From NCBI GenBank assembly GCA_002493905.1, contig DLAJ01000001.1, forward strand, positions 1 to 56,084: 56,084 bases of DNA, given 5' to 3'. The position numbers and the translations under genes were made by a program. This stretch comes from Lachnospiraceae bacterium UBA7050. GTDB lineage: Bacteria; Bacillota; Clostridia; Lachnospirales; Lachnospiraceae. Positions 1-7,929 of this stretch are shown one piece after another. The notes beneath the pieces were generated by a model. It saw only the letters and a list, made by a program, of their open reading frames with translations. It ran no database searches and was not told the origin of the DNA. The first letter of the stretch is position 1. Each line of letters starts with the position of its first letter.

Positions 1-2
1 AT

Positions 3-1793
3 GTGTCTTTTGACACCCTAATCTATATAGGGAAAAATGAGGCAACTACAAGCAAAGAAGGGCTGTTTTACGGACAGGTTGATTTGCAATGTGGGAATGT
101 GAAAAAATCTCTGAGTATAAGCAGACCAATTCCCATGCTGCCGAAGACGGACGCGGAGAAAGTGGCGGACGCGAAGAAGGTTGTGGAAGATGTGCTGTCG
201 GGACTGACGGCGACGAATGGTACGACAAAGCAGGATATTCAGAATGAGATCAATAAGGCGCTGCAGGAAGCGGGAATCGGAAGCGATGTAACTGTCAATG
301 TGAATAATTTTACGAAGACGGAAGCAACATCAAGCGCGGCGGGAAGCGTCGGCGGAACGGTGTCGATCACAAGCGGGAGCACGTCTGAGAACGTGACGAT
401 CAGTAAGCCGATTGCAAAGCTGCCGGTATCGGATACGGAAAAAGTCGCGGCGGCAAAGTCGATAGTGGAGCAGGCATTAGCAGGCATAACAGCGGATAAC
501 GATACGACGAAGCAGGAGCTTCAGAGCATTATCGACACGGCGTTAAACGGCGCGGGGATAACGGATGTCACCGTGACGGTAGGAGACATCAGCAAAACGG
601 AAGCGACGTCGGAAGCGGCAGGAAGCATTACCGGAACGGTGAGCATTACAAGCGGAAATGCGTCTGAGAACGTCACGATCAATAAACCGATTGCGAAGCT
701 GGCCGGTACCGGAGAAGAAGGCGGTAATTCGGGAAGCACTGGCGGAAACGGTAATTCGGGAAGCACCGGAGGCGCCGGCGGAAACGGTAATTCGGGAAGC
801 ACCGGAGGCAGCAGCGCAAGCGGTAATTCGGGAAGCAATGACGGCAGCAGCGGCACCCCGGGTATTTCCGGAAGCGGTACCGGGAACAGCGGAAGCATCA
901 TTTCTGAAGTCATTACGCAGGGCAGCAGTACGTCCGAAACAGGATTTGCAACGCCAACGGAAGAACTGGCGGACCGCACACTGACTCCGGAAGAAAAACA
1001 GCAGGCGCAGGACGGAACGGATATCAGGATCATACTGCATGTCGAAGACGCGTCTGAGTATGTCAGCGCGGAGGAAAAGGCGGTCGTTGAGGCGAATCTT
1101 TCGGGTTATGCCATAGGACAATATCTGGACATCAGCCTTTATAAGATGATTGGAGAGAGCCGTACGCAGATTACGTCGACGACGGGAAAAATCAGGATTA
1201 TGCTTGAGATACCGGAAAGTCTGCGGCTTTCGGAATCAGACGGAGCAGGTGCAGAAGCGGCGGAGGGAAGCATATATACGAGACGGTTTGCCATCCTGCG
1301 CATTCATGACGGACAGGCGGAGATTCTGCCCGATCTTGATGACAATGCCGATACGATCACGATTGAAACGGACCGTTTTTCTACTTATGTTCTCGTTTTT
1401 TTAGATAAGGAAGCGGACGATGAAGAAGCCGGCATGGATACGGTTGATGCACAGGCAGAAAGCGGAAGCAGCGGCGGAAGCGCTGCCGGTACGGCACCGG
1501 GACAGGGAAAAGACGACGAGCCAAAGACAGGGGACGTTCCGGCGGTTGAACTATATGCAACCCTTTCCATGATCGCAGGCTTTACTTATCTCTTGGCGTA
1601 CTTTGCTGACCGCAGGCATGGCATGTCCGAGGAGACGAAAAAAGAACTTGTCTCCAAGCTGATCGCATGGGCAAAGAAAGGAAAGACGATGCGCAGACTG
1701 CTTGCTCTTGCCGCGATCTTTATGCTTCTTGTCTACTATCACAGTATTGGCAAGAAGACGGCTGTGGAGTGGAAGGAAGTATACGGAAAGTAA
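3..1793 (+). CDS. Repeat-rich cell-surface protein with PKTGD sorting-like signal (5' partial)
   Basis: The reading frame is open to the left edge, so the true start and signal peptide lie outside the window. The 596 visible residues contain the tail of one unit and then two full repeats of about 93 residues (roughly 47-142 and 143-235). Each repeat begins with a DxEKVAxAK helix and ends with SENVTI(S/N)KPIAKL. A Gly/Ser/Asn linker (about 236-300) and a mixed alpha/beta domain follow. Near the C-terminus PKTGD (507-511) is followed by a hydrophobic segment and ADRR, as in sortase substrates. The protein then continues with about 30 polar residues and a second hydrophobic segment (LLALAAIFMLLVYY) before ending. 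A surface or adhesin-like role is inferred from the architecture; the repeat family is not recognised. Confidence 0.75.
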   Translation: MSFDTLIYIGKNEATTSKEGLFYGQVDLQCGNVKKSLSISRPIPMLPKTDAEKVADAKKVVEDVLSGLTATNGTTKQDIQNEINKALQEAGIGSDVTVNVNNFTKTEATSSAAGSVGGTVSITSGSTSENVTISKPIAKLPVSDTEKVAAAKSIVEQALAGITADNDTTKQELQSIIDTALNGAGITDVTVTVGDISKTEATSEAAGSITGTVSITSGNASENVTINKPIAKLAGTGEEGGNSGSTGGNGNSGSTGGAGGNGNSGSTGGSSASGNSGSNDGSSGTPGISGSGTGNSGSIISEVITQGSSTSETGFATPTEELADRTLTPEEKQQAQDGTDIRIILHVEDASEYVSAEEKAVVEANLSGYAIGQYLDISLYKMIGESRTQITSTTGKIRIMLEIPESLRLSESDGAGAEAAEGSIYTRRFAILRIHDGQAEILPDLDDNADTITIETDRFSTYVLVFLDKEADDEEAGMDTVDAQAESGSSGGSAAGTAPGQGKDDEPKTGDVPAVELYATLSMIAGFTYLLAYFADRRHGMSEETKKELVSKLIAWAKKGKTMRRLLALAAIFMLLVYYHSIGKKTAVEWKEVYGK

Positions 1794-1843
1794 CAGAACG
1801 CGGGACTTAGGCATATATCTGCGGCTTAAAGCGAGATGTTTCG

Positions 1844-1885
1844 AAAAAATTAACTATCCTGCTCAGCAGGGTGGTTAATTTTTTT
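1844..1885. terminator. Bidirectional-looking terminator hairpin
   Basis: The outer arms AAAAAATTAAC (1844-1854) and GTTAATTTTTT (1874-1884) are exact complements. An inner stem CCTGC/GCAGG with a 3-nt loop sits between them, and the structure ends in a T-run. It closes the surface-protein gene and isolates it from the promoter that follows. Confidence 0.8.
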
Positions 1886-1899
1886 GAACGTCTTTTCTG

Positions 1900-1928
1900 T
1901 TGACTTTTTATCCATACAAAAATATGAT
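1900..1928 (+). promoter_or_regulatory. Sigma-A-type promoter for the 2044 gene and possibly hisS
   Basis: TTGACT (1900-1905) and TATGAT (1923-1928) are separated by 17 bp, placing transcription start near 1936. It lies just after a strong terminator and about 110 bp ahead of the start chosen for the next gene. This argues against the longer frame that would begin at 1900. Confidence 0.65.
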
Positions 1929-2043
1929 GGTTCTTAAAGAGACGCGAGAGCGAACGAAAACGGGACCAATCGGGAAACGGGTGACGTTCGGATATGCCGG
2001 CAGGCAGCTTAAAGTGCCGGCGCGGAAGGGAGACTTTAAGCGC

Positions 2044-2451
2044 ATGGAGGAGAGAAATACGGAAGAAAGCGGGCTGCGGGCGGCACAGGACGGCGCGGAG
2101 CAGGAACAATATAAGGAAAGACTCCGCGCGCTGTTAAAGGACAACACGCTTTCCGAGGAGCAGAAGCTTACGGAAATGGAACGTCCGGTCTGGGAGCTGA
2201 TACGCCTGCTGCAGGGAAAGAACTTTATGACTGCGAAAGGTCTTACATATTGCTACGGCGTCAAAGGAAATGAAATCTTTGTGAGCCGCAAAAATAAATC
2301 CATTACCCGCTCGACGGTGAGATTATCCTTAAAAAGCTTAATCGCTCTGCGGCAGCAGGGGCGCGAAGTGGCCGGACCGAAGATGCTCGGCACGTTTGGA
2401 GCGAGCTATTTGTATCCGGTCTTTGACTATATGGGCTTGCTTCGGGAATAA
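2044..2451 (+). CDS. Small conserved-looking protein of unknown function, upstream of hisS
   Basis: This 135-residue protein was not assigned to a family. The open frame extends upstream to 1900, but that part overlaps the promoter. The ATG at 2044, preceded by GAAGGGAG about 10-16 bases upstream, is the likelier start. The N-terminal third is charged (Glu/Gln/Arg). The C-terminal half, containing GLTYCYGVKGNEIF, looks like a compact folded domain; a short basic segment (SRKNKSITRSTVRLSLKSL) could be a helix-turn-helix-like DNA-binding element, but this is only an impression. It ends 48 bp before hisS with no visible terminator between, so co-transcription with hisS is likely. Confidence 0.6.
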   Translation: MEERNTEESGLRAAQDGAEQEQYKERLRALLKDNTLSEEQKLTEMERPVWELIRLLQGKNFMTAKGLTYCYGVKGNEIFVSRKNKSITRSTVRLSLKSLIALRQQGREVAGPKMLGTFGASYLYPVFDYMGLLRE

Positions 2452-2499
2452 AAAAAGTGTAGAATCTAAAAAGACTGACAGGAAGGACAGGTAGGGAAG

Positions 2500-3759
2500 A
2501 TGGCACTCAGTAAGAAACCGGTAACGGGAATGAGAGATATTCTGCCTGCGGAAATGCAGGTCAGGGATTATGTGATCGGCGTGATCAAGGAAACCTATGC
2601 AAAATTCGGATTTACTTCGATGGAAACGCCGTGTGTGGAGAATATTGAGAATCTGACGAACAAGCAGGGTGGAGAAAACGAAAAACTGATCTTTAAGATT
2701 CTAAAGCGTGGAGAGAAGCTTACCGCTGCGTTTCAGGACGGCGTGGAAGCCGGTCTTGCGGACGGCGGGCTCCGCTATGATCTGACCGTACCGCTTGTGC
2801 GCTATTATTCCAATCATGCGAATGAGCTGCCCTCTCCGTTTAAGGCGCTGCAGATCGGGAATGTGTGGCGTGCGGACAGACCGCAGAAAGGGCGCTACCG
2901 TCAGTTCATGCAGTGTGATATTGATATTTTGGGCGAGCCGACGAACTTGGCGGAGATCGAGCTGATCCTGGCGACAACGACGACACTCGGCAAACTTGGA
3001 TTTAAGGGATTCCAGATCCGGATCAACGACCGCCGCATCTTAAAGGCGATGGCGGCTTATAGTGGTTTCCCGGAAGAAGCGTATGATCAGGTCTTTATTA
3101 TTTTGGACAAAATGGACAAGATCGGCGCGGACGGCGTTGCCGAAGAACTTGTGGAAAGCGGTTTTTCCAAGGAGAGCGCAGACCGTTATATGGCGCTGTT
3201 TGCGGGATTAGAGCAGGCGCAGGATGGAATCGCTTATCTGACGGAAACGCTTGAGGGCGTCATGGAGCCGGAGGTCTCGGCAAATTTACAGGAAATTATC
3301 GCCGGTGTGGGCGCGGTCAAATGCTCGGATTTCGAGCTGGTATTTGATCCGACGCTCGTGCGCGGCATGTCCTATTATACAGGAACAATTTTTGAGATTG
3401 CCATGCCGGAGCTCGGCATCAGCTGCGGAGGCGGCGGGCGGTATGATAAGATGGTCGGCAGATTCACCGGAAATGATGTGCCGGCGTGCGGTTTTTCGAT
3501 CGGATTTGAGCGGATCATCCTGATCTTGATGGAGAAGGGCTTTACCGTTCCGAATCTGCAAAAAGAAGCGTATCTGATCGAAAAAGGACTTCCTACGGAC
3601 CGCCTCTGCGAAGTCATTGCACAGGCGCAGCGCGAGCGGGAGAGCGGCGTGCAGGTGCTTGTCGCGCGCATGAATAAAAATAAAAAATTTCAGAAAGAGC
3701 AGCTTGCGGCGCAGGGATATACGGAGATTCAAGAATTTTACACGAATCCGCTGCAATAA
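2500..3759 (+). CDS. hisS: Histidine--tRNA ligase
   Basis: Class II aminoacyl-tRNA synthetase of 419 residues that charges tRNA-His in the cytoplasm. Motif 1 lies in the N-terminus after GMRDILP. Motif 2 contains GRYRQFMQCDIDI (about 131-143). The histidine-specific signatures follow: LVRGMSYYTGT (about 286-296, HisA) and SCGGGGRYD (308-316, HisB/motif 3). The segment after GFERI is only about 85 residues and ends in FYTNPLQ. It is shorter than the roughly 110 residues of the usual C-terminal anticodon-binding domain, and the GxKKQ...LGE core is hard to recognise. The active site is intact, so function is well supported. A purine-rich stretch (GTAGGGAAG) precedes the ATG. Confidence 0.95.
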   Translation: MALSKKPVTGMRDILPAEMQVRDYVIGVIKETYAKFGFTSMETPCVENIENLTNKQGGENEKLIFKILKRGEKLTAAFQDGVEAGLADGGLRYDLTVPLVRYYSNHANELPSPFKALQIGNVWRADRPQKGRYRQFMQCDIDILGEPTNLAEIELILATTTTLGKLGFKGFQIRINDRRILKAMAAYSGFPEEAYDQVFIILDKMDKIGADGVAEELVESGFSKESADRYMALFAGLEQAQDGIAYLTETLEGVMEPEVSANLQEIIAGVGAVKCSDFELVFDPTLVRGMSYYTGTIFEIAMPELGISCGGGGRYDKMVGRFTGNDVPACGFSIGFERIILILMEKGFTVPNLQKEAYLIEKGLPTDRLCEVIAQAQRERESGVQVLVARMNKNKKFQKEQLAAQGYTEIQEFYTNPLQ

Positions 3760-3921
3760 TGGCAGAACTGTTAAAAGCGAAGCATGAAAAATGTGCACAT
3801 AAATACACGTAACGGGCATGTTGGATATTGCATACGTCCTGTTGGGCGGAAAAAGCATTATGCAGCCGATATGCTGAATCAGGCTTTGAAAATCAAGGAA
3901 AAGAGAAAAGAGGTTATCGAT

Positions 3922-5721
3922 ATGGCTGAGACATTACAGGGAATGAAGCGTTCCCACCGGTGCGCGGAATTAAGTGCGGCAAATGCCGGGGAGACTGTAA
4001 CCGTCATGGGATGGGTGCAGAAGCAGAGAAATAAGGGCGGCATTATTTTTGTGGATCTGCGCGACCGGTCAGGCATTTTACAGATTATTTTTGAGGAGAG
4101 TGACTGCGGCGGCGGGAATTTTGCCAAGGCGGAGCGTATGCGCAGCGAGTTTGTCATTGCCGTTGTCGGCAGGGTCGAGAAGCGCGCAGGCGCAGTGAAT
4201 GAAAATCTCGCGACCGGGGAGATCGAGGTGCGCGCGAAGGAGGTCCGGATTCTTTCCGAATCGGAAACACCTCCGTTTCCGATCGAAGCGGATTCCAAGA
4301 CGAAAGAAGAAATCCGCTTAAAATACCGCTATCTGGATTTAAGAAGACCGGACTTACAGGAAAAACTCATGCTGCGCAGCAGGATCGTGACGACGATGAG
4401 AAACTTCATGGCAAAAGAAGGGTTTGTGGAAGTGGAGACGCCGGTCCTGTGCAAATCGACGCCGGAGGGTGCCAGAGACTATCTCGTGCCGAGCCGTGTG
4501 CATCCGGGTTCGTTTTATGCGCTTCCGCAGTCCCCGCAGCTCTTTAAGCAGCTCCTCATGTGTTCGGGCTTTGACCGCTATTTCCAGATTGCCAGATGCT
4601 TCCGTGATGAAGACCTGCGTGCGGACAGGCAGCCGGAATTTACGCAGGCGGACATGGAGTTATCGTTTGTGGATGTGGACGACGTCTTAGAGGTGAACGA
4701 GCGTCTGATCCAGACGGTGTGCAGGGAGGCGATCGGATTAGACGTTACCCTGCCGCTTCCGAGAATGAAGTGGATCGACGCGATGAACCGTTACGGCTCT
4801 GACAAGCCGGATACCCGGTTTGGCATGGAACTGATCGACGTGTCTGATACAGTGAAGGGCTGCGGCTTTGGCGTGTTTACTTCCGCGTTGGAAAACGGCG
4901 GTTCCGTCCGCGGACTGTGCGTCAAAGGACAGGCCGCAATGCCGCGTAAAAAGATCGATGCGCTTGTCGATATGGCAAAAGGAAGCGGTGCGAAAGGGCT
5001 TGCTTATTTATGCATTGAGGAGGACGGCAGCTATAAATCTTCGTTTGCTAAGTTTATGACTGAGGATGAGCTTCATGCGCTTGTGCAGGCGATGGGCGGC
5101 GCTAAGGGAGATTTACTGCTGTTTGCAGCCGATAAAAATAAAATTGTGTGGAATGTGCTTGGACAGATCAGACTGGAACTTGGCCATCAGCTTGGGCTGA
5201 TCGACGAAAACCGCTTTGATTTCCTTTGGGTTACAGAATTTCCTCTGTTAGAGTGGAGCGATGAGGAAAACCGGTTTATGGCAATGCACCATCCGTTTAC
5301 GATGCCGATGGAGGAAGATTGGCAGTACATTGATTCCGATCCTGGGCGTGTGCGCGCCAAAGCGTATGACATTGTCTTAAACGGCGTGGAGCTTGGCGGC
5401 GGGTCTGTCAGAATCCATCAGAATGATATTCAGGAGAAGATGTTTGAGGTTCTCGGCTTTACCAAAGAGCAGGCATGGAGTCAGTTCGGTTTCCTGCTGA
5501 ACGCATTCAAATATGGCGTGCCGCCCCATGCGGGCTTAGCTTACGGGCTGGACCGTTTTGTCATGCTGCTCGTCCATGCCGACAATATCCGCGAGGTGAT
5601 CGCATTCCCGAAGGTGAAGGATGCATCCTGCCTGATGAGCGATGCGCCTGACACTGTGGCGGAGAAGCAGCTGAAAGAGCTTGGTATCGGTATACTGCCG
5701 GTTGAAGATCAAAAAGAATGA
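3922..5721 (+). CDS. aspS: Aspartate--tRNA ligase, bacterial type
   Basis: Class IIb synthetase of 599 residues. The frame is open from 3784, but the ATG at 3922 has AAAAGAGG about 9 bases upstream and begins at the point where known bacterial AspRS proteins begin. The N-terminal OB-fold that contacts the anticodon includes GWVQKQRNKGGIIFVDLRDR. Motif 2 is FRDEDLRADRQPEFTQ, with its arginine at 228. Motif 3 is GLAYGLDRF (538-546). The bacterial-specific GAD insertion lies between motifs 2 and 3, consistent with the length. The 162 bp between hisS and this start show no T-box or clear terminator. Whether it is AspRS or a non-discriminating AspRS cannot be told by eye. Confidence 0.95.
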   Translation: MAETLQGMKRSHRCAELSAANAGETVTVMGWVQKQRNKGGIIFVDLRDRSGILQIIFEESDCGGGNFAKAERMRSEFVIAVVGRVEKRAGAVNENLATGEIEVRAKEVRILSESETPPFPIEADSKTKEEIRLKYRYLDLRRPDLQEKLMLRSRIVTTMRNFMAKEGFVEVETPVLCKSTPEGARDYLVPSRVHPGSFYALPQSPQLFKQLLMCSGFDRYFQIARCFRDEDLRADRQPEFTQADMELSFVDVDDVLEVNERLIQTVCREAIGLDVTLPLPRMKWIDAMNRYGSDKPDTRFGMELIDVSDTVKGCGFGVFTSALENGGSVRGLCVKGQAAMPRKKIDALVDMAKGSGAKGLAYLCIEEDGSYKSSFAKFMTEDELHALVQAMGGAKGDLLLFAADKNKIVWNVLGQIRLELGHQLGLIDENRFDFLWVTEFPLLEWSDEENRFMAMHHPFTMPMEEDWQYIDSDPGRVRAKAYDIVLNGVELGGGSVRIHQNDIQEKMFEVLGFTKEQAWSQFGFLLNAFKYGVPPHAGLAYGLDRFVMLLVHADNIREVIAFPKVKDASCLMSDAPDTVAEKQLKELGIGILPVEDQKE

Positions 5722-5730
5722 CGGTGGCAC

Positions 5731-6477
5731 ATGAACGTATATCTGCTTGATGTGATGTCCATACCGGAGCGCGACATCACAAAGTATGCGCGTGTACTGG
5801 ATGAGGACAGAAGAAAAGGAATCGCACAGTGTCGGAGGGGCGCGGACAAACTGCGCTCCTTTGGCGCGGGAATCGCGCTTTTGTATGCGTGGAAAACGCA
5901 GTTCGGGGAGCGGGAAATGCCGGAAATCATGCGGGAGGAAAACGGGAAACCGTGTTTTAGCGGAGAGAATATCCCATTCTGCCTGTCGCATTCGGGAGCT
6001 TATGCAGCCTGTGTGCTCGGAGAGGGAACGGACGGGGCGTCCCTTGGTCTGGACATTCAGGAGCCGCGTGCAGTGCGCGCCGGGCTGGCTGAGCGCTTTT
6101 TTTCCGACGGGGAAAGAGCGCAGCTGCTGTCAGGCGAATCGGCATGCCTGATCTGGAGCAGAAAAGAAAGTCTGGCGAAATACAGAGGAAGCGGCCTGCG
6201 CGGCGACCTGCGCGCGTTGGACACGTCAGGGGAGAGCATAGCGCTTCCGTCCGATCAGGATCAACGGACAGCAGAGGAAGGCAGCGATCCGCCTTCCTAT
6301 CAGGGGCGCCTGCAGGCAGAGGCTGCTGCAGACCGGCATTTAGTCAGAACGGCGGAAGGCGCCTGTCTGTGGTCATGCGTGACAGCGGACGGCTATGCAC
6401 TGAGCGTCTGTAAGGACAGGCCTGTGGACTGCCGCCCTGTTTTTTTGAGCTGGGAGCAGATAAAGGAAGAGCTGTAA
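5731..6477 (+). CDS. 4'-phosphopantetheinyl transferase, Sfp type
   Basis: A 248-residue protein expected to transfer phosphopantetheine from CoA to a serine of an acyl or peptidyl carrier protein. The two family signatures are present. LGLDIQEP (Asp108) matches the metal-binding GxD(I/V)E motif, with Gln where Glu is usual. WSRKESLAKYRG (142-153) matches WxxKEAxxKxxG. The length fits the Sfp class and exceeds AcpS (about 120). The segment after 160 is variable, with a Gln/Glu-rich loop. The gene starts 9 bp after aspS and ends 17 bp before thyX, so it is probably co-transcribed. No NRPS, PKS or carrier protein is in the window, so its partner is unknown. Confidence 0.85.
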   Translation: MNVYLLDVMSIPERDITKYARVLDEDRRKGIAQCRRGADKLRSFGAGIALLYAWKTQFGEREMPEIMREENGKPCFSGENIPFCLSHSGAYAACVLGEGTDGASLGLDIQEPRAVRAGLAERFFSDGERAQLLSGESACLIWSRKESLAKYRGSGLRGDLRALDTSGESIALPSDQDQRTAEEGSDPPSYQGRLQAEAAADRHLVRTAEGACLWSCVTADGYALSVCKDRPVDCRPVFLSWEQIKEEL

Positions 6478-6494
6478 ACGGAAAGGAACCAAAT

Positions 6495-7172
6495 ATGGGA
6501 ACAATTACAATTTTACCGGAAACAACCGAAAACCCGATCACATTGATGGGAATCCGTGCAGGCGTATGCTGGAACTCGGACATCACGGACAATGAAAAAA
6601 ACTATAAGCGCGGCATGAACTGCATCAAGTCGGGCCATGGCAGGGTGATGGAATATGTGAATGTGGAAATGATATTGGACGGCTATTCCGCAAGGGTGAT
6701 CCGGGAATGGTACACGCATATCGGTTCTCTGCCGACGCGCCTGCAGGCATCCACAAGATATATTGACTATTCCAAGAACGGTTTTTCCTATGTGACGCCG
6801 AAGTCGATCGAGGGCAATGAGGGCGCAAAGGCAAAATGGGACGGTCTCATGGAACATATTAAAACGGAGCTCTGTTCATTGGAAAACGAGTACGGTATTC
6901 CGAAAGAGGATGTTGCGAACGGCCTTCCGCTCGGCATGGCGACAAAAATCGTGGACAGGCGCAATCTTCGCAATCTGGTCGATATGAGCCACCAGAGAAA
7001 ATGTTACCGGGCATACTGGGAGTTCCGCGAACTGTTTGCCGATATTGAAAAAGCACTGGCAGAATATTCGGAAGAATGGGAATGGATTACGAAAAATCTG
7101 CTTGTACCGAAATGCCAGCTTCTTGGACACTGTCCCGAAAGCAAGCCCTGCGGCAAAATTTCGTTCCGCTGA
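6495..7172 (+). CDS. thyX: FAD-dependent thymidylate synthase (ThyX family), divergent
   Basis: A 225-residue protein of the flavin-dependent family that makes dTMP from dUMP with methylene-tetrahydrofolate and NAD(P)H. The ThyX framework is visible: REWYTHIGSLPTRLQASTRY (70-89) aligns with the substrate-binding loop, NLRNLVDMSHQRKC-YRAYWEFR aligns with the C-terminal FAD/dUMP helix, and the tail CQLLGHCPESKPCGK resembles the Cys-rich ThyX ending. The hallmark RHR of the RHRxxSxNxxSxRY motif is replaced by THI (74-76), whereas the later S-x-R-Y is kept. It follows the PPTase by 17 bp, with GGAAAGGAACC ahead of the ATG. The family assignment is confident; catalytic equivalence is less certain. 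Confidence 0.85.
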   Translation: MGTITILPETTENPITLMGIRAGVCWNSDITDNEKNYKRGMNCIKSGHGRVMEYVNVEMILDGYSARVIREWYTHIGSLPTRLQASTRYIDYSKNGFSYVTPKSIEGNEGAKAKWDGLMEHIKTELCSLENEYGIPKEDVANGLPLGMATKIVDRRNLRNLVDMSHQRKCYRAYWEFRELFADIEKALAEYSEEWEWITKNLLVPKCQLLGHCPESKPCGKISFR

Positions 7173-7264
7173 GGAAACAGTTCAGCTTTTGTAAGCGCCG
7201 CATCATTGTGAGAATGGAGCCGAAGGCTGACTGTTAGGGATTCATATAAAATTCACAAATACGG

Positions 7265-7293
7265 TTGCATATTTTTGGCAATTGTGTTAGACT
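7265..7293 (+). promoter_or_regulatory. Candidate sigma-A promoter upstream of the ACT-domain gene
   Basis: TTGCAT (7265-7270) and TAGACT (7288-7293) are spaced by 17 bp. Transcription would start near 7300, giving a leader of about 100 nt before the ATG at 7401. No riboswitch or T-box consensus is visible in that leader. Confidence 0.45.
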
Positions 7294-7400
7294 GTTTCAC
7301 GTCGGCAAACATTTGTCCGCGGTGTAAGAACAATCCGATTCCAAAATGAAGCAGGCGGAGCCGCGAAATTCTTTTAGAGCCGGCAGATCGAGGAAACAAA

Positions 7401-7835
7401 ATGGCAGAGACAGCCGGATACTATGTGGTAAAGGAGCGGGCGCTGCCCGATGTTTTACTCAAGGTGGTGGAAGCGAAGCGCCTGATTGATTCGGAGAAGG
7501 TAGAATCCGTGCAGGAGGCGGTTGACCGCCTTGGCATCAGCCGCAGTTCTTTTTATAAATATAAAGATGACATTTTTCCGTTTCATGACACGGCGCAGGG
7601 GAAGACGATCACGCTGACGTTCCAGATGGATGATGAACCGGGACGTTTGTCACGGCTGTTAAAAATTGTCGGCGATTTCGGCGCGAATATTCTGACGATT
7701 CACCAGAGTATTCCGGTCAACGGAGTCGCGTCGCTTTCCTTAAGCGTTCAGGTTTTAGAGACGACGGGAGACGTATCGCGGATGGTCAGTATGATGGAAC
7801 AGCAGCAGGGCGTACGCCATGTTACCGTCAACTGA
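7401..7835 (+). CDS. ACT domain-containing protein, PheB/UPF0735 family
   Basis: A 144-residue protein. The N-terminal half carries a small helix-turn-helix-like segment (SVQEAVDRLGISRSSFYKYK, about 36-55). The C-terminal half is an ACT domain starting at TITLTFQMDDEPGRLSRLLK. ACT domains bind amino acids. Members of this family sit beside homoserine dehydrogenase or phenylalanine genes in Firmicutes and are thought to be regulatory. Here hom follows after 94 bp, so a role in sensing an aspartate-family or aromatic amino acid is a reasonable inference. A GAGG motif precedes the ATG. The HTH-plus-ACT layout would suit an amino-acid-responsive DNA-binding protein, but this is not demonstrated. 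Confidence 0.85.
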   Translation: MAETAGYYVVKERALPDVLLKVVEAKRLIDSEKVESVQEAVDRLGISRSSFYKYKDDIFPFHDTAQGKTITLTFQMDDEPGRLSRLLKIVGDFGANILTIHQSIPVNGVASLSLSVQVLETTGDVSRMVSMMEQQQGVRHVTVN

Positions 7836-7929
7836 CATAGACAGGATATTGTTTTAACGGCATAAAAGCTTTCGCAGACGCGCAGTTTTTTGAAAATTTC
7901 CATATAAGAATAAGACAGGAGAAACGATC

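Noticed and set aside
521..1121. Long minus-strand and alternative-frame open frames across the repeat protein
   Set aside because: They mirror the repetitive GC-rich coding strand, lack ribosome-binding sites, and overlap a frame with clear protein repeats.
3760..3921. Possible T-box or riboswitch leader before aspS
   Set aside because: No T-box anti-terminator consensus, no specifier hairpin and no terminator were seen.
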